DNA of 64,000 nucleotides, taken from the NCBI RefSeq assembly GCF_037977235.1, contig NZ_CP150276.1:5642001-5706000 (forward strand), given 5' to 3'. Source of the DNA: Paenibacillus sp. FSL K6-0276. Lineage in GTDB: Bacteria; Bacillota; Bacilli; Paenibacillales; Paenibacillaceae. The stretch's first letter is position 1, and the number at the start of each line of letters is the position of its first letter. Shown here one piece after another: positions 17,511 through 26,585 of this stretch. The notes below the pieces were generated by a model. It saw only the letters and a list, made by a program, of their open reading frames with translations, was not told where the DNA came from and searched no databases. The position numbers and the translations under genes were made by a program.

Positions 17511-18947
17511 TTACTTGGTATGAATTTGAATGATTTCTACAGGTGACAATTGCGTACCTGTTCCTGTAATAACGTATACCTTGTAAGCAGTATTCGCTGT
17601 CAATCCAGTCAAAGTTTGCGTATGTTTTACGCCTGGAGTAATGGAAGGCGTACCAGTCCATGGAGCATTCAATACAGCACCTGTACTATCCTGTCCTGCA
17701 GCAATCTGTGCTGCGCTAGGCGCTGCTGCATTTGCAGGCAATACAACATATCTTACTGGAGCTATAGCGCCACCTGTCACACCATATTTAACATATACAT
17801 CTGCTGTGACTGTACCTGCTTGTCCCGGTTCAAAAAGTGTAATCGAACTAGCCGTAGCCTGAGCGGTAGTTAAACGAACGGTTGTTACATCAGATAGTTT
17901 ACCCGAAGCATCAGCTACCGCGATATAAGTTGCATACTCCGTACCAGGATTTAATCCGTAAACAGAGAATGTAACCCTAGTGTTAGCTACAGTAGCTGCT
18001 TTACCATGATGTACGCCTGCAGTTCCGTCACTAATTTGTCCCTTTTCCACTTGCAGTGCACTTGGTGCACTTACATTAGCAGTATAAGGAGCTACAACAT
18101 AGTAAACTGCACCCGTTACTGAGGACGTCAGGTATACATCAGCTGTTACCGAACCAACGTTACCATAGGTTGCCCCACTTACGGTTGGTGTTGTGACATT
18201 TCCGCCACCACCATTACCTCCGCCAGATCCACCACCACTACCGCCACCTGGAGTAGCTGTTGGCATTGGTGTAGCTGTTGGTGTCGGAGTTGCCGTTGGC
18301 GTTGGTGTAGGGATTACACCACCACCTGTTCCACTACCTGGATAATAAATAACTGAGGTATTGATAATACCTACAGCCTCTGCACGTGTTAACGATCGCT
18401 TTGGACCGAAGGTTCCATCCGGATAACCGTTAATAATCTTCTTATCCGCTGCAGCGGCTACTGCACCTTTAGCCCATGCGGCAATTTGTGCATTGTCTTT
18501 AAATTTGTTTGAAGTCGTATTCGTGTTCAATCTAAGTAGTTTCGCAGTAATTACAGCTGCTTCTTGTCTTGTTAGCGGGTTATTAGGGCGGAATGTATTA
18601 TCCTCGTAACCCCCGATATATCCAGCTTCCACGGCTTTAGCCACTTCACTGTAGTTCCAGTTTGTGCTTCTCATATCTTTAAAGCTTACTGTTGCTTTTT
18701 GTGTAAAACCGAACAGGCGATTTATCAGAGTTACATACTCACCACGAGTAATTGCCTTGTTTGGTTTCACTGTTCCATCAGGATATCCTCCAAGATATCC
18801 TCTATCTAGCCATTCCTGTAGCTGACCTTGGGCCCAGTGACCTTGAATATCCTTAGGCACGGGAGCGGCAGATACGCTGCCAAGAGATCCTAATAACATA
18901 CTAATTCCTAATATTCCGGTCATAAGACCTCGCCACATCTTTTTCAT
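17511..18947 (-). CDS. Secreted S-layer-homology protein with two fibronectin-III-like repeats
   Basis: 478 residues from the ATG at 18947 (MKKMWRGLMT), after AGGAGGG. A signal peptide ends near SVSA-AP (27/28). Three SLH domains follow (about 32-80, 92-140, 150-200; e.g. GYPDGTVKPNKAITRGEYV), which bind pyruvylated wall polymer. A Pro-Thr-Ala linker and a Gly-Ser-Gly linker then lead to two related ~105-residue beta domains (VTADVYLTSSVTGAVYYVV and VTADVYVKYGVTGG), each ending in a fibronectin-III-like GLNPGTEYATYI / GLTANTAYKVYV motif. It is probably anchored to the cell wall and displays the beta domains. No enzyme motif is seen; the role is unknown. The frame stays open to 19103, but those codons lack a ribosome site. 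Confidence 0.85.
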   Translation of the reverse strand: MKKMWRGLMTGILGISMLLGSLGSVSAAPVPKDIQGHWAQGQLQEWLDRGYLGGYPDGTVKPNKAITRGEYVTLINRLFGFTQKATVSFKDMRSTNWNYSEVAKAVEAGYIGGYEDNTFRPNNPLTRQEAAVITAKLLRLNTNTTSNKFKDNAQIAAWAKGAVAAAADKKIINGYPDGTFGPKRSLTRAEAVGIINTSVIYYPGSGTGGGVIPTPTPTATPTPTATPMPTATPGGGSGGGSGGGNGGGGNVTTPTVSGATYGNVGSVTADVYLTSSVTGAVYYVVAPYTANVSAPSALQVEKGQISDGTAGVHHGKAATVANTRVTFSVYGLNPGTEYATYIAVADASGKLSDVTTVRLTTAQATASSITLFEPGQAGTVTADVYVKYGVTGGAIAPVRYVVLPANAAAPSAAQIAAGQDSTGAVLNAPWTGTPSITPGVKHTQTLTGLTANTAYKVYVITGTGTQLSPVEIIQIHTK

Positions 18948-19160
18948 CCTGCTAATCACCCTCCTAAAAGTTTTGATAGCATAGGCTATATGTATCTCTT
19001 CGTAGAAGTATTGGCCTAGGCTAACATAGTGTGCGTCAAGGTAAGATAAACAGCTCAACGTGTATCTATTACCCACCTTTTGAAGAGTTCTAACATTCCC
19101 CATAAAATTAATTTACAAATTGCGCCATTTTCTTTCTATTAACTGCCTTGATAGAGGCAT
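18948..19160 (-). other. Gene-free leader of the SLH protein gene with possible RNA structure
   Basis: The 319-bp gap 18948-19266 holds the cold-shock terminator and this leader. On the minus strand GGTAATAGAT can pair with ATCTTACC, followed by small inverted repeats (CTTCTACGAAG, ATAGCCTATGCTAT). I could not match it to any riboswitch class I know, including c-di-GMP-I, and no terminator is seen. Confidence 0.3.
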
Positions 19161-19172
19161 ATATGAGTGCAT

Positions 19173-19207
19173 AAAAAAAGGACCTTGGGAGAATTCCCAA
19201 GATCCTT
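19173..19207 (-). terminator. Cold-shock gene terminator
   Basis: AAGGATCTTGGGA/TCCCAAGGTCCTT with a T7 run on the minus strand (19173-19179). Confidence 0.85.
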
Positions 19208-19266
19208 GCTAGCGCTGTCTAAATTGCTAACCATCTACTTATATGTAGGTCGGCTTAGCCGTATGA

Positions 19267-19464
19267 TTATAATTTGATTACGTTAGCTGCTTGTGGTCCG
19301 CGTGCACCTTCAACGATATCGAACTCTACGGATTGGCCTTCATCCAAAGTCTTGAAACCATCAGTTTGAATCGCGGAAAAGTGTACGAATACGTCGCCAC
19401 CGTCTACAGTCTCGATAAAACCATAACCTTTTTCTGCATTAAACCATTTTACTTTACCTTCCAT
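19267..19464 (-). CDS. CspA-family cold-shock protein
   Basis: 65 residues, the family's standard length. Both nucleic-acid-binding motifs are present: KGYGFIE (RNP1, residues 12-18) and VFVHFSAI (RNP2, 26-33). It is a single-domain RNA chaperone that binds single-stranded RNA/DNA and aids translation at low temperature. Monocistronic: it has its own promoter, a leader of about 47 bases and a strong terminator. Paralogues usually exist (CspB/C/D), so no symbol is given. Confidence 0.97.
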   Translation of the reverse strand: MEGKVKWFNAEKGYGFIETVDGGDVFVHFSAIQTDGFKTLDEGQSVEFDIVEGARGPQAANVIKL

Positions 19465-19517
19465 TGATTAAACATTCCCTTCGTCATCAGATGAACGTGA
19501 GTCTTGCTCACAAATCG

Positions 19518-19547
19518 ACTATACCACCGTAACTTCTTCATTGTCAA
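19518..19547 (-). promoter_or_regulatory. Cold-shock gene promoter
   Basis: Minus-strand TTGACA (19542-19547), 18 bases, TATAGT (19518-19523), 54 bp before the start codon. Confidence 0.65.
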
Positions 19548-19639
19548 TTGGAAAAGTAAATGTTTACATGCAATAATTTACCACGTAAAATAGGAGATTT
19601 AATTTTCCATAATCAAGAAAAAGTTGCGGCGTAATGATC

Positions 19640-19675
19640 AAAAAAGAGCAGACGGTATTCAATACCCGTCTACTC
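19640..19675 (-). terminator. Terminator of the flagellin-modification operon
   Basis: GAGTAGACGGGTATT/AATACCGTCTGCTC with a T6 run on the minus strand, about 65 bp past the glycosyltransferase stop. It marks the end of the long operon that begins at 31134. Confidence 0.8.
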
Positions 19676-19738
19676 CTATAGTGAAACACTGAAAATAATA
19701 TTAATTTATTTTGATTTCGTAAGCTTAAAGGTAGGTTT

Positions 19739-20803
19739 TCAAAGCAATTCCAATCTTCTACTTGAGGGCTTGTAGCCAAACTTCTCAGAAGCTTCCCGGT
19801 AATATTGCTTAGCCTTGTCAAGCTTCCCCATTACTTCATAAAGACTCCCCAAGTTATGTAATGCCGAAAAACTTCCAGTCCCATAAACACATTCATACTG
19901 GTCTGTCTCGCCGATTTGTAGACATTTTAGATAAGATTGCTCAATTAGAGGCAACAATCCTACATACTTCGCGGTATTTTTCAAAATAAGCTTCATGTAA
20001 AGAACACCACAAACAAAGTGGAAATCTGTAAAATCATTTAACCATTCTCGTTCTCTACTGATGATAGGAAGCCCTTCTTCAAATCTCTCTGTCGCAATAA
20101 CCTCATAGAGCACGTTTACAATAACATTTGGGGCATAATTCTCCGTTCTATCTAGAAGAGAGTACGCCTTGTGTAGATGCTCGTAAGCTTGAATATGATC
20201 GCCAATCCCTCTAAATTCCTTTGCAATTTGAAAAAGAAAATAAACGTCTAGTGGATTGCTATCAATTTCCGCCTGTAATATAGGTATATTGCGATCTGCT
20301 TTAGATTCCATATAGCCATCATGATAAGCTTCAACAGAAAGGTTGATTCTAGGCAGATCAGAGCTAAGTTGTTCATGAATATGACCCTCATATCGAATAC
20401 CAGACGGAAACATACGTGAAACAAACCCATGAGCATACGATAGCTCGCCATCATTACCTTTAAATTGATTGATCAGCTTTATCCTGCCAATGGCATGATG
20501 CTTGTTGATAAATTCACGAATCACTTCACTGCAATCATTATCAATATACTCATCCGCATCTAGCACCAGGTTCCAATCACATGTCGAATGATCTAACGCA
20601 GCATTACGTGCATCGGAAAAGTTGTTGTTCCAGGTCCAGTCAAATATCTTGGCACCATAGCTTTCGGCGATGGCCTTTGTTCGATCTGTTGATCCTGTAT
20701 CTAGAATGATTATTTCATCAACCATATGACTCACGCTTCTCAAACAACGATCAATGACGGACTCCTCATCCTTAACAATCATAACTAATGCAATTGTCTT
20801 CAA
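19739..20803 (-). CDS. Family-2 glycosyltransferase with C-terminal TPR-like repeats
   Basis: 354 residues from a TTG start at 20803 (GGGG seven bases upstream). The N-terminal ~200 residues are a GT-A fold: MIVKDEESVIDRCLRSV, then DEIIILDTGSTDRT and the metal/nucleotide-binding LVLDADEYID (DAD). The C-terminal ~150 residues are helical, with TPR-like segments (PLDVYFLFQIAKEFRGIGDH; HNLGSLYEVMGKLDKAKQYY). It resembles SunS-type/SPBC2-like glycosyltransferases that modify peptides or proteins. As last gene of the flagellin-modification operon it probably adds a sugar to flagellin or extends the glycan; the substrate is inferred from context only. Confidence 0.8.
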   Translation of the reverse strand: MKTIALVMIVKDEESVIDRCLRSVSHMVDEIIILDTGSTDRTKAIAESYGAKIFDWTWNNNFSDARNAALDHSTCDWNLVLDADEYIDNDCSEVIREFINKHHAIGRIKLINQFKGNDGELSYAHGFVSRMFPSGIRYEGHIHEQLSSDLPRINLSVEAYHDGYMESKADRNIPILQAEIDSNPLDVYFLFQIAKEFRGIGDHIQAYEHLHKAYSLLDRTENYAPNVIVNVLYEVIATERFEEGLPIISREREWLNDFTDFHFVCGVLYMKLILKNTAKYVGLLPLIEQSYLKCLQIGETDQYECVYGTGSFSALHNLGSLYEVMGKLDKAKQYYREASEKFGYKPSSRRLELL

Positions 20804-20814
20804 CAGAGCACCCC

Positions 20815-22056
20815 TTACTCAGCGACTCTAGTACTTAAGATTGCTACAATATGAGCCAACGAATCAAACTCATTCTCTTTAAAGTATGTTTTGATCATCT
20901 CTAAATAATTAGAACTATGCATAGTCTCCCGATTAAAAGACTGTACTACTTTGATTACGATCTCCTCGTTTAATCCCTTGTAGTGTCCTGATATCCCAAC
21001 CAAATGAATTCGAACCATCATATAAATAACCGCCATTAATATATAATCAGAGAACAACGAATCACCACTTCTTGGGAACATACTCTCAAAAACATGATTC
21101 ACCAAATAGTTCTCTAGCATGTAAGAGTGATCACTCATAAAAGGCTCATAATACATTTTATAATTACTCAAATATTGTTGTTCTAGTAGATTAACATCAA
21201 TCGTATCACCTTGATCTAAGCCAAATCCCGACAACATGTCAGAAAAAATCGAAACATATCTTTCGCTAGAGACCCCTAATTTGGCACGAAGTGACACAAA
21301 ATGCATAATGATATGCATCTGCATCTTAACGTTACCTTTGATCATATCCAAACTAGATTGTATGTCAGGGGACTCCATCTTATCAATATACTCATGAATT
21401 AGATCAGGTATATGCTCAATACGATTCTGCGCTAATAATTGCTCCAATTTCTGAATAAACAGCCCTAGAAAAACTAACCGATCCTCAATAGACCAATTTC
21501 TATTCTGTAGAACATCGATGGTGAACACTCTAATATTCCAAAAGTAGCGCTCCGCCAATTTAGGATTATGGGTATCAATAACGCCTAGCATGGACCACGA
21601 TGGATCTAATGTAAACTCAAATTCTTCGCACTCCATCTTCTCTTTATTCAACAAAACTAATCTTGCGATTTCAGGACAAGACAATTTCGCCGACATCTCA
21701 TAAGTTTCATCTACTAGATTTACAACTCTTGGATACGTTTTACAAGTGGGAGAGAGCATTTTTTCCCCGAAATTTAATTGAATACCACATAAATTCTGTT
21801 CATTAAGCATTGGACAACGTCCGTGCTGATCTAAATGAAAGCTAGCATAATTAGCTGAAGATGCGGCATCACTCTTATTGCGTTTCATACTGTGCTGAAG
21901 TGTTTTTGACAATTGAGGATGTTTTAAATTTTTGTATTCTTTATAAGACTTTTTATCCAAGGTAACTTGCCATCCAGTACAGCAGCTATCCTCACACTCG
22001 CTACCTATACAAGCGAAGTCCTTCATATAAGTTGGCATTAATACGTGCTTATTCAT
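20815..22056 (-). CDS. fliB: Flagellin lysine-N-methylase
   Basis: 413 residues. The N-terminus carries the FliB/YkgJ-type cysteine cluster ACIGSECEDSCCTGW (about 15-29), followed by CPMLNEQNLCG and LSPTCKTYPRVVN, all conserved in FliB. In Salmonella FliB methylates surface lysines of flagellin; the cysteines resemble an iron-sulphur site. Here it lies 11 bp upstream of the glycosyltransferase and 32 bp downstream of pseC, inside the glycosylation operon. This suggests flagellin is both glycosylated and methylated. Family assignment is strong; activity on these three flagellins is inference. Confidence 0.9.
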   Translation of the reverse strand: MNKHVLMPTYMKDFACIGSECEDSCCTGWQVTLDKKSYKEYKNLKHPQLSKTLQHSMKRNKSDAASSANYASFHLDQHGRCPMLNEQNLCGIQLNFGEKMLSPTCKTYPRVVNLVDETYEMSAKLSCPEIARLVLLNKEKMECEEFEFTLDPSWSMLGVIDTHNPKLAERYFWNIRVFTIDVLQNRNWSIEDRLVFLGLFIQKLEQLLAQNRIEHIPDLIHEYIDKMESPDIQSSLDMIKGNVKMQMHIIMHFVSLRAKLGVSSERYVSIFSDMLSGFGLDQGDTIDVNLLEQQYLSNYKMYYEPFMSDHSYMLENYLVNHVFESMFPRSGDSLFSDYILMAVIYMMVRIHLVGISGHYKGLNEEIVIKVVQSFNRETMHSSNYLEMIKTYFKENEFDSLAHIVAILSTRVAE

Positions 22057-22088
22057 GAGTACTCTCCGATCCTACAACCTCTTCGTAA

Positions 22089-23273
22089 TTATTTATTAAA
22101 TCGTTCATATACTTTTTTCAGCGCCGTAATAACATCATTTACGTCAGAGTCCGACATTTTCGGGAAAATGGGGAGTGAAATTGCTGATTCATAGTACGAT
22201 TCCGCATTTGGACATAGACCTGACTGATAGCCTAATTCTTTATAAAAAGGTTGGAGATACACAGGGATATAATGAACATTAACGCCAATGTTCTCATCTC
22301 TCAAAGCTTGGAATATATCTTTTCTGTCCCCAACAAAATATTCTGGGAGCCATCGAACAACGTAGAGATGCCACGATGATTCTGACTGAGCGTGTTGTGC
22401 GGGAATGACTACTCCCTGTAACGAAGAGAAGGACTCATTGTATTTTTCCGCAATTTCACGTCTTCTCTCTACAAACGAGTCTAGCTTGTCCATTTGGCTA
22501 ACACCGAGTGCAGCTTGCATATCTGTCATTCTATAATTGTAGCCTAGCTCATGCATTTCATAGTACCATGGACCATCATTCCTTGTGAGTTCCTCTGGAT
22601 TTCTAGTCATTCCATGGCTGCGGAACATTAGAAGTTTACGATAATACTCTTCACTATTCGTTGTAATAATTCCGCCCTCACCAGTTGTTATATGTTTAAC
22701 AGGATGAAAGCTGAACATTGTCATATCAGCAATAGAACCTACCTTTTGACCTGCAAAGCTAGCTCCTAAGGAATGCGCCGAATCTTGAATCAAAACCAAA
22801 TTATGATCTCGAGCAATCATAGCTATTCGGTCCATCTCCACAGGTTGTCCAGAAAAATCAACTGCAATAATCGCCTTAGTCCTAGCTGTAATTTTATTCT
22901 CAATATCAATAGGATCGATATTATAGGTATCCATGTTGATATCAGCGAATATCGGTGTCCCACCCTGGTAGAGCACACAATTACTACTAGCTAAAAAAGT
23001 AATTGGTGTAGTTATTACTTCATCGCCCTCTTCAATTCCTGCAGCAAAGCAAGCACCATGCAGTGCTGCAGTGCCGTTTGTAAATGCTACAGCATATTTA
23101 GCGCCTACATAATCTGCAACCTTAGTTTCAAAAGCGTTGATCGCTGGACCTTGGGTAATAAAGTCCCCCTTAAGAACCTTTACAACAGATTCAATGTCCT
23201 GTTCGTCAAGCCACTGCTGTCCATAAGGAAGCAATGTTGCGCGAACAGGATTAAGCGATGATTGATCAGACAT
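22089..23273 (-). CDS. pseC: UDP-4-keto-6-deoxy-N-acetyl-L-altrosamine aminotransferase (PseC)
   Basis: 394 residues from the ATG at 23273; the earlier ATG at 23282 sits one base after GGGGG, too close to serve. It is a DegT/DnrJ/EryC1-family PLP aminotransferase and step 2 of pseudaminic acid synthesis, using glutamate as donor. K193 in FSFHPVKHITTGEGG is the PLP lysine; TNGTAALH and DSAHSLGA are further cofactor contacts. The FHPVKHIT...GEGG form and LGYNYRMTDMQAALG are typical of PseC. The other pse genes in the operon support the choice over related sugar aminotransferases. Confidence 0.93.
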   Translation of the reverse strand: MSDQSSLNPVRATLLPYGQQWLDEQDIESVVKVLKGDFITQGPAINAFETKVADYVGAKYAVAFTNGTAALHGACFAAGIEEGDEVITTPITFLASSNCVLYQGGTPIFADINMDTYNIDPIDIENKITARTKAIIAVDFSGQPVEMDRIAMIARDHNLVLIQDSAHSLGASFAGQKVGSIADMTMFSFHPVKHITTGEGGIITTNSEEYYRKLLMFRSHGMTRNPEELTRNDGPWYYEMHELGYNYRMTDMQAALGVSQMDKLDSFVERRREIAEKYNESFSSLQGVVIPAQHAQSESSWHLYVVRWLPEYFVGDRKDIFQALRDENIGVNVHYIPVYLQPFYKELGYQSGLCPNAESYYESAISLPIFPKMSDSDVNDVITALKKVYERFNK

Positions 23274-23305
23274 CGTTGTCATGCCCCCTCTTTTTGCATT
23301 CCAAT

Positions 23306-24253
23306 TTAGTTAAGACCACCAGATTGGATCCATTCAGTAGTACGTGCTATTCCTTCTTCCAGCGTAACTTCAGGTTCCCACTTTAGAAGATTTTTCGCTT
23401 TGGATGAGTTACATAACAGCTTTTGTATTTCACTCTGAGGATGGATATGCTCCACGTGCTTAATCCGAGTGGCGTCCCCAGTAATTTGAAGCGCTAAATC
23501 ATTAACGGAGATATCTCTACCAAGTCCTGCATTCACAATCTCACCGTTAACTTCATCCGAAAAACCTGCGGCAACTACAAATTTTGCGCAATCTTCAACA
23601 TACAAGAGATCACGAGTTTGTGTTCCCGCTCCATAAATATTGAGATCTTTTCCATTTAAGTGATTGTTAATAAAGATGGCAACTACCCCACCCTCACCAC
23701 CAGTCTTCTGATAAGGACCATACGTGTTAAAAGGACGTATAACTACAGTCGGTAGATTATAAGCATAGAAGTAAGATAGTACCATATTCTCTGCGGCAAC
23801 CTTAGCTCCTGCATATGGGGAAGCTGGTTTCGTTGGATGCAACTCCGTTATGCCACCTTCATCGCTGCAACGATCGTATACCATACAGGTACTCATAAAA
23901 ACGACCTTCGTGTTATACTTACGGCACTGTTCCAATATAATAAACGTTCCTACGGTATCATTGTCGAATGTGGTCTTAGGATCATCAATTGAATCCTGAA
24001 CGTTAATAGAAGCTCCAAGATGATAGCATATTTCAAATCTATGTTTATCAAATAAATCAGCTAGCAAAGCTTCATCCAGAATTGTACCTTTAATAAACTG
24101 TTGCAAACCCGGATGTGTCCGAAACTCTTCAATATTCGATTCACGCCCATTCGACAAGTCGTCAACAATCCACAACCTGTGACCTTCGTTGAGCAATCTC
24201 TTCGCGACCCAGCGGCCGATAAAGCCAGCTCCACCGGTGAGTAAAATATTCAT
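23306..24253 (-). CDS. NAD-dependent sugar epimerase/dehydratase (extended SDR)
   Basis: 315 residues from the ATG at 24253, eight bases after AAGGAG. GGAGFIG (7-13) binds NAD; Y147 and K151 in SPYAGAK are the catalytic pair; IRPFNTYGPYQ and LLYVEDCAKF are extended-SDR blocks. The protein resembles UDP-hexose 4-epimerases/dehydratases. It is not one of the six standard Pse enzymes (pseB is separate at 27646-28665). It may make a second sugar for the flagellar glycan or modify the Pse precursor; the substrate is not known. Confidence 0.8.
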   Translation of the reverse strand: MNILLTGGAGFIGRWVAKRLLNEGHRLWIVDDLSNGRESNIEEFRTHPGLQQFIKGTILDEALLADLFDKHRFEICYHLGASINVQDSIDDPKTTFDNDTVGTFIILEQCRKYNTKVVFMSTCMVYDRCSDEGGITELHPTKPASPYAGAKVAAENMVLSYFYAYNLPTVVIRPFNTYGPYQKTGGEGGVVAIFINNHLNGKDLNIYGAGTQTRDLLYVEDCAKFVVAAGFSDEVNGEIVNAGLGRDISVNDLALQITGDATRIKHVEHIHPQSEIQKLLCNSSKAKNLLKWEPEVTLEEGIARTTEWIQSGGLN

Positions 24254-24297
24254 AAAAGTCACTCCTTCTGTTCAGACTCTTTCAATGTTTCTAATAC

Positions 24298-25023
24298 TTA
24301 CTCTACAGGCTTTTGCAAAATGTGAGAATTTAACTTTGATACTTCAGGAGATCTCAGAAGATATTCTATGATTTCAGATGAGCTTATCAATACATCGTTA
24401 GCAAACTCATCAGCGATCGCCTGACATACCAGATAGTCTTCTTGTGTATCTAGAGTAATCCTGAACTGAGGTTGATTCAATTTCTCAGGCAACTTAATAG
24501 AAACAGATGTGAATAACTCTATATTTTCGTATGCAAAATAAGTAACATGTTCACGATGCCGAGACTCATTTCCAATACTATTAATCTTTTCAAGTGCATC
24601 AAATGAAATGACTTCCACAGCCAATCCACGCGGCAATTCTCCTTCATACACTAAAATATCTGAGGGATTAGCTATCATTGTTTCTACCATCATGCTTGCC
24701 AACTCATAGTCTACGAACGGACAATCTGCTGTTACACGCAATATATACTCAGCTTTAAATTTTATTGCACATTCATAATATCTCAGCAGAACATCCTCTT
24801 CTGAGCCGCGAAAACAATCTACTTTATTGACCTTGCACCATTCTTCAATGGGAGTGTCCTGCTCTAGTGTAGAGGTGGCCACAACAACTTGAGTAATACC
24901 ACTAATCTCTCTACATCTATCCACAACATAACCAAGAGTATTATGCTTACCCAGTGGCAATAGAACCTTCCCAGGTAAACGGGTAGAGCCCATACGAGCC
25001 TGAATAATTACAGTAAAGTTCAT
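24298..25023 (-). CDS. SpsF-type cytidylyltransferase, probable CMP-pseudaminic acid synthetase
   Basis: 241 residues; start ATG at 25023, six bases after GGGG (another ATG directly before it is possible). It has the nucleotidyltransferase loop QARMGSTRLPGK (8-19), and RVTADCPFVD carries the metal-binding aspartates. This is the SpsF/KdsB-like form rather than the usual PseF/NeuA form, whose loop reads PARGGSKR. Its place directly after pseI, and the absence of another candidate in the operon, suggest it activates Pse with CTP. I leave the symbol blank because the family differs from PseF. Confidence 0.75.
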   Translation of the reverse strand: MNFTVIIQARMGSTRLPGKVLLPLGKHNTLGYVVDRCREISGITQVVVATSTLEQDTPIEEWCKVNKVDCFRGSEEDVLLRYYECAIKFKAEYILRVTADCPFVDYELASMMVETMIANPSDILVYEGELPRGLAVEVISFDALEKINSIGNESRHREHVTYFAYENIELFTSVSIKLPEKLNQPQFRITLDTQEDYLVCQAIADEFANDVLISSSEIIEYLLRSPEVSKLNSHILQKPVE

Positions 25024-25044
25024 CATGCACCCCAATAAAATATA

Positions 25045-26106
25045 TTAAATAATCTCCCAACTTAGCGCAGTTCCTTGTGGGATGTCTACCTTTGCGGTTC
25101 TACCCATTACTTGGTCTAAATACTTTGGAGGTAGGCCATATCCTGGCCGAATCACTTTAATGTTATCTTTAGTAATTGTCTCGCCCGATTTAATATCCTT
25201 AGATGCATAAATAGATCTTCTGAAGCCTTTAGACTCCTGCTCACTTTTAGTAGCACCATAGGATATTTCTCCTATCGATTGCCAAGCCTTTGTAGTCTCT
25301 TCAACTAAACTTTTCATTTCATGAGGTTCCATGGAAAAAGCAGAGTCCACACCTCCATCAGCTCTTGAAAGGGTAAAATGTTTCTCGATAACGGTTGCAC
25401 CCAAGGCTACGCTAGCTATAGAAACCCCTATTCCTAAAGTGTGATCCGACAACCCCACTTCACAATTAAATAGTTGTCTCATATGTGGGATTGTAGAAAG
25501 ATTCGAATTCGTAGGCTCAGCTGGATATGTACTTGTGCATTTTAAAAGCACTAATTGACTACAACCAAATTCCCTCGCCGTTCGTACTGCCTCATCCAGT
25601 TCTGCAGGAGTAGCCATTCCAGTAGACATGATCATAGGTTTTCCAGTACTAGCTACTTTTTTAATTAGCGGGAGATCTGTATTCTCAAAGGATGCAATTT
25701 TGTATGCAGGTACATTCAGACTCTCCAAAAAATCAACCGCAGTCTCATCAAAAGGTGAACTGAAAGCGATAAGTCCCAGCTCATTGCATCTCTTAAAGAT
25801 CTCAGCATGCCATTCCCATGGGGTATACGCTTGTTTATATAAATTGTATAAAGAATTCCCTTTCCATAAACTATCAGCACCTTCAATCATAAATTCACCG
25901 GAATTAATATCTAAGGTCATTGTGTCCGCAGTATAAGTTTGCAGCTTAATCGCGTCCACTCCTGATTGTGCAGCTGCTTCCACAATAGCCAATGCTCTAT
26001 CAAGAGATTGATTATGGTTACCTGACATTTCAGCTATAATAAAGGGTCGACAATTGAGGCCTATTTCTCTACCTGCAATATTTATATTATTCCGCTGTTC
26101 CTTCAT
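25045..26106 (-). CDS. pseI: Pseudaminic acid synthase
   Basis: 353 residues from the ATG at 26106 behind AAGGTG, overlapping the pseH end by 20 bp; an ATG at 26124 adds six residues. A NeuB-family TIM barrel condenses 6-deoxy-AltdiNAc with phosphoenolpyruvate. PFIIAEMSGNHN (21-32), KLQTYTADTMTLD and VIEKHFTLSRADGGVDSAFSM are typical; the SGNHN form marks PseI rather than NeuB. A C-terminal SAF (antifreeze-like) domain spans about 290-353. This is step 5 of the pathway. Confidence 0.95.
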   Translation of the reverse strand: MKEQRNNINIAGREIGLNCRPFIIAEMSGNHNQSLDRALAIVEAAAQSGVDAIKLQTYTADTMTLDINSGEFMIEGADSLWKGNSLYNLYKQAYTPWEWHAEIFKRCNELGLIAFSSPFDETAVDFLESLNVPAYKIASFENTDLPLIKKVASTGKPMIMSTGMATPAELDEAVRTAREFGCSQLVLLKCTSTYPAEPTNSNLSTIPHMRQLFNCEVGLSDHTLGIGVSIASVALGATVIEKHFTLSRADGGVDSAFSMEPHEMKSLVEETTKAWQSIGEISYGATKSEQESKGFRRSIYASKDIKSGETITKDNIKVIRPGYGLPPKYLDQVMGRTAKVDIPQGTALSWEII

Positions 26107-26572
26107 TTTCGACACCTTCTTCAAAGATTATTTGTTTTTGCATCACCTGCAACTGGCCTTCATCTTTATACTGCCTATATCCAGACTTAATAAATGCCTT
26201 AATAGACATAGTGTTTTCTTTTTTTATATTCGCCTGCAAGAATTGAATATTCGGATTCCAAGTCAAAGAAGCATACTCTAGTTCACTTAATATCTCCAAA
26301 GAGTGACCTTTACCTCTGTGCTCCTTAGCAACATTTATACTAACAATAGCTTTATGACCAATTCCATCTAATCTAACAACAGCAATTCTCTGACCCTCAT
26401 TCCAAGCAATCATCAATTTCCTATTAGTCATAAACAAACTTTGCTCCACCCAAAGGATATGCTCCCTCAAGGATATCTCTTCGATATGGAGTGAGTTGTT
26501 ACGCGACTCAACTTCATTACGACATTCCCACATCCATTTAACATCGTCTTGCTTAACATCGCGTAATTCCAT
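26087..26572 (-). CDS. pseH: Pse precursor N-acetyltransferase (PseH), GNAT fold
   Basis: 161 residues. GNAT acetyl-CoA-binding motif VAKEHRGKGHSLEIL; the N-terminal LRDVKQDDVKWMWECRNE block is typical of PseH-like enzymes. It acetylates the 4-amino group made by PseC (step 3). Its 3' end overlaps pseI and it lies 13 bp from pseG, so the genes are translationally linked. GNAT proteins are diverse; the name rests on the neighbours as well as on the sequence. Confidence 0.88.
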   Translation of the reverse strand: MELRDVKQDDVKWMWECRNEVESRNNSLHIEEISLREHILWVEQSLFMTNRKLMIAWNEGQRIAVVRLDGIGHKAIVSINVAKEHRGKGHSLEILSELEYASLTWNPNIQFLQANIKKENTMSIKAFIKSGYRQYKDEGQLQVMQKQIIFEEGVENEGTAE

Positions 26573-26585
26573 GTAAGTCCTCTTT

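Noticed and set aside
17428-17661. 77-residue ORF at the 3' end of the SLH gene
   Set aside because: Overlaps the SLH gene in another frame and runs into its terminator.
18948-19103. 52-residue N-terminal extension of the SLH protein
   Set aside because: No ribosome site at 19103, and the downstream ATG has AGGAGGG and begins a standard signal peptide.
18948-19160. c-di-GMP-I riboswitch before the SLH gene
   Set aside because: A few similar words (GACGCA) occur, but the conserved core and tetraloop receptor order do not match.
19564-19821. 85-residue minus-strand ORF at the end of the glycosyltransferase gene
   Set aside because: It overlaps the real gene and its terminator in another frame and has no ribosome site or recognisable content.
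24253-24262. GTG starts three or four codons upstream in the epimerase, fliD and flgN genes
   Set aside because: In each case the GTG lies within the Shine-Dalgarno of a better-spaced ATG.
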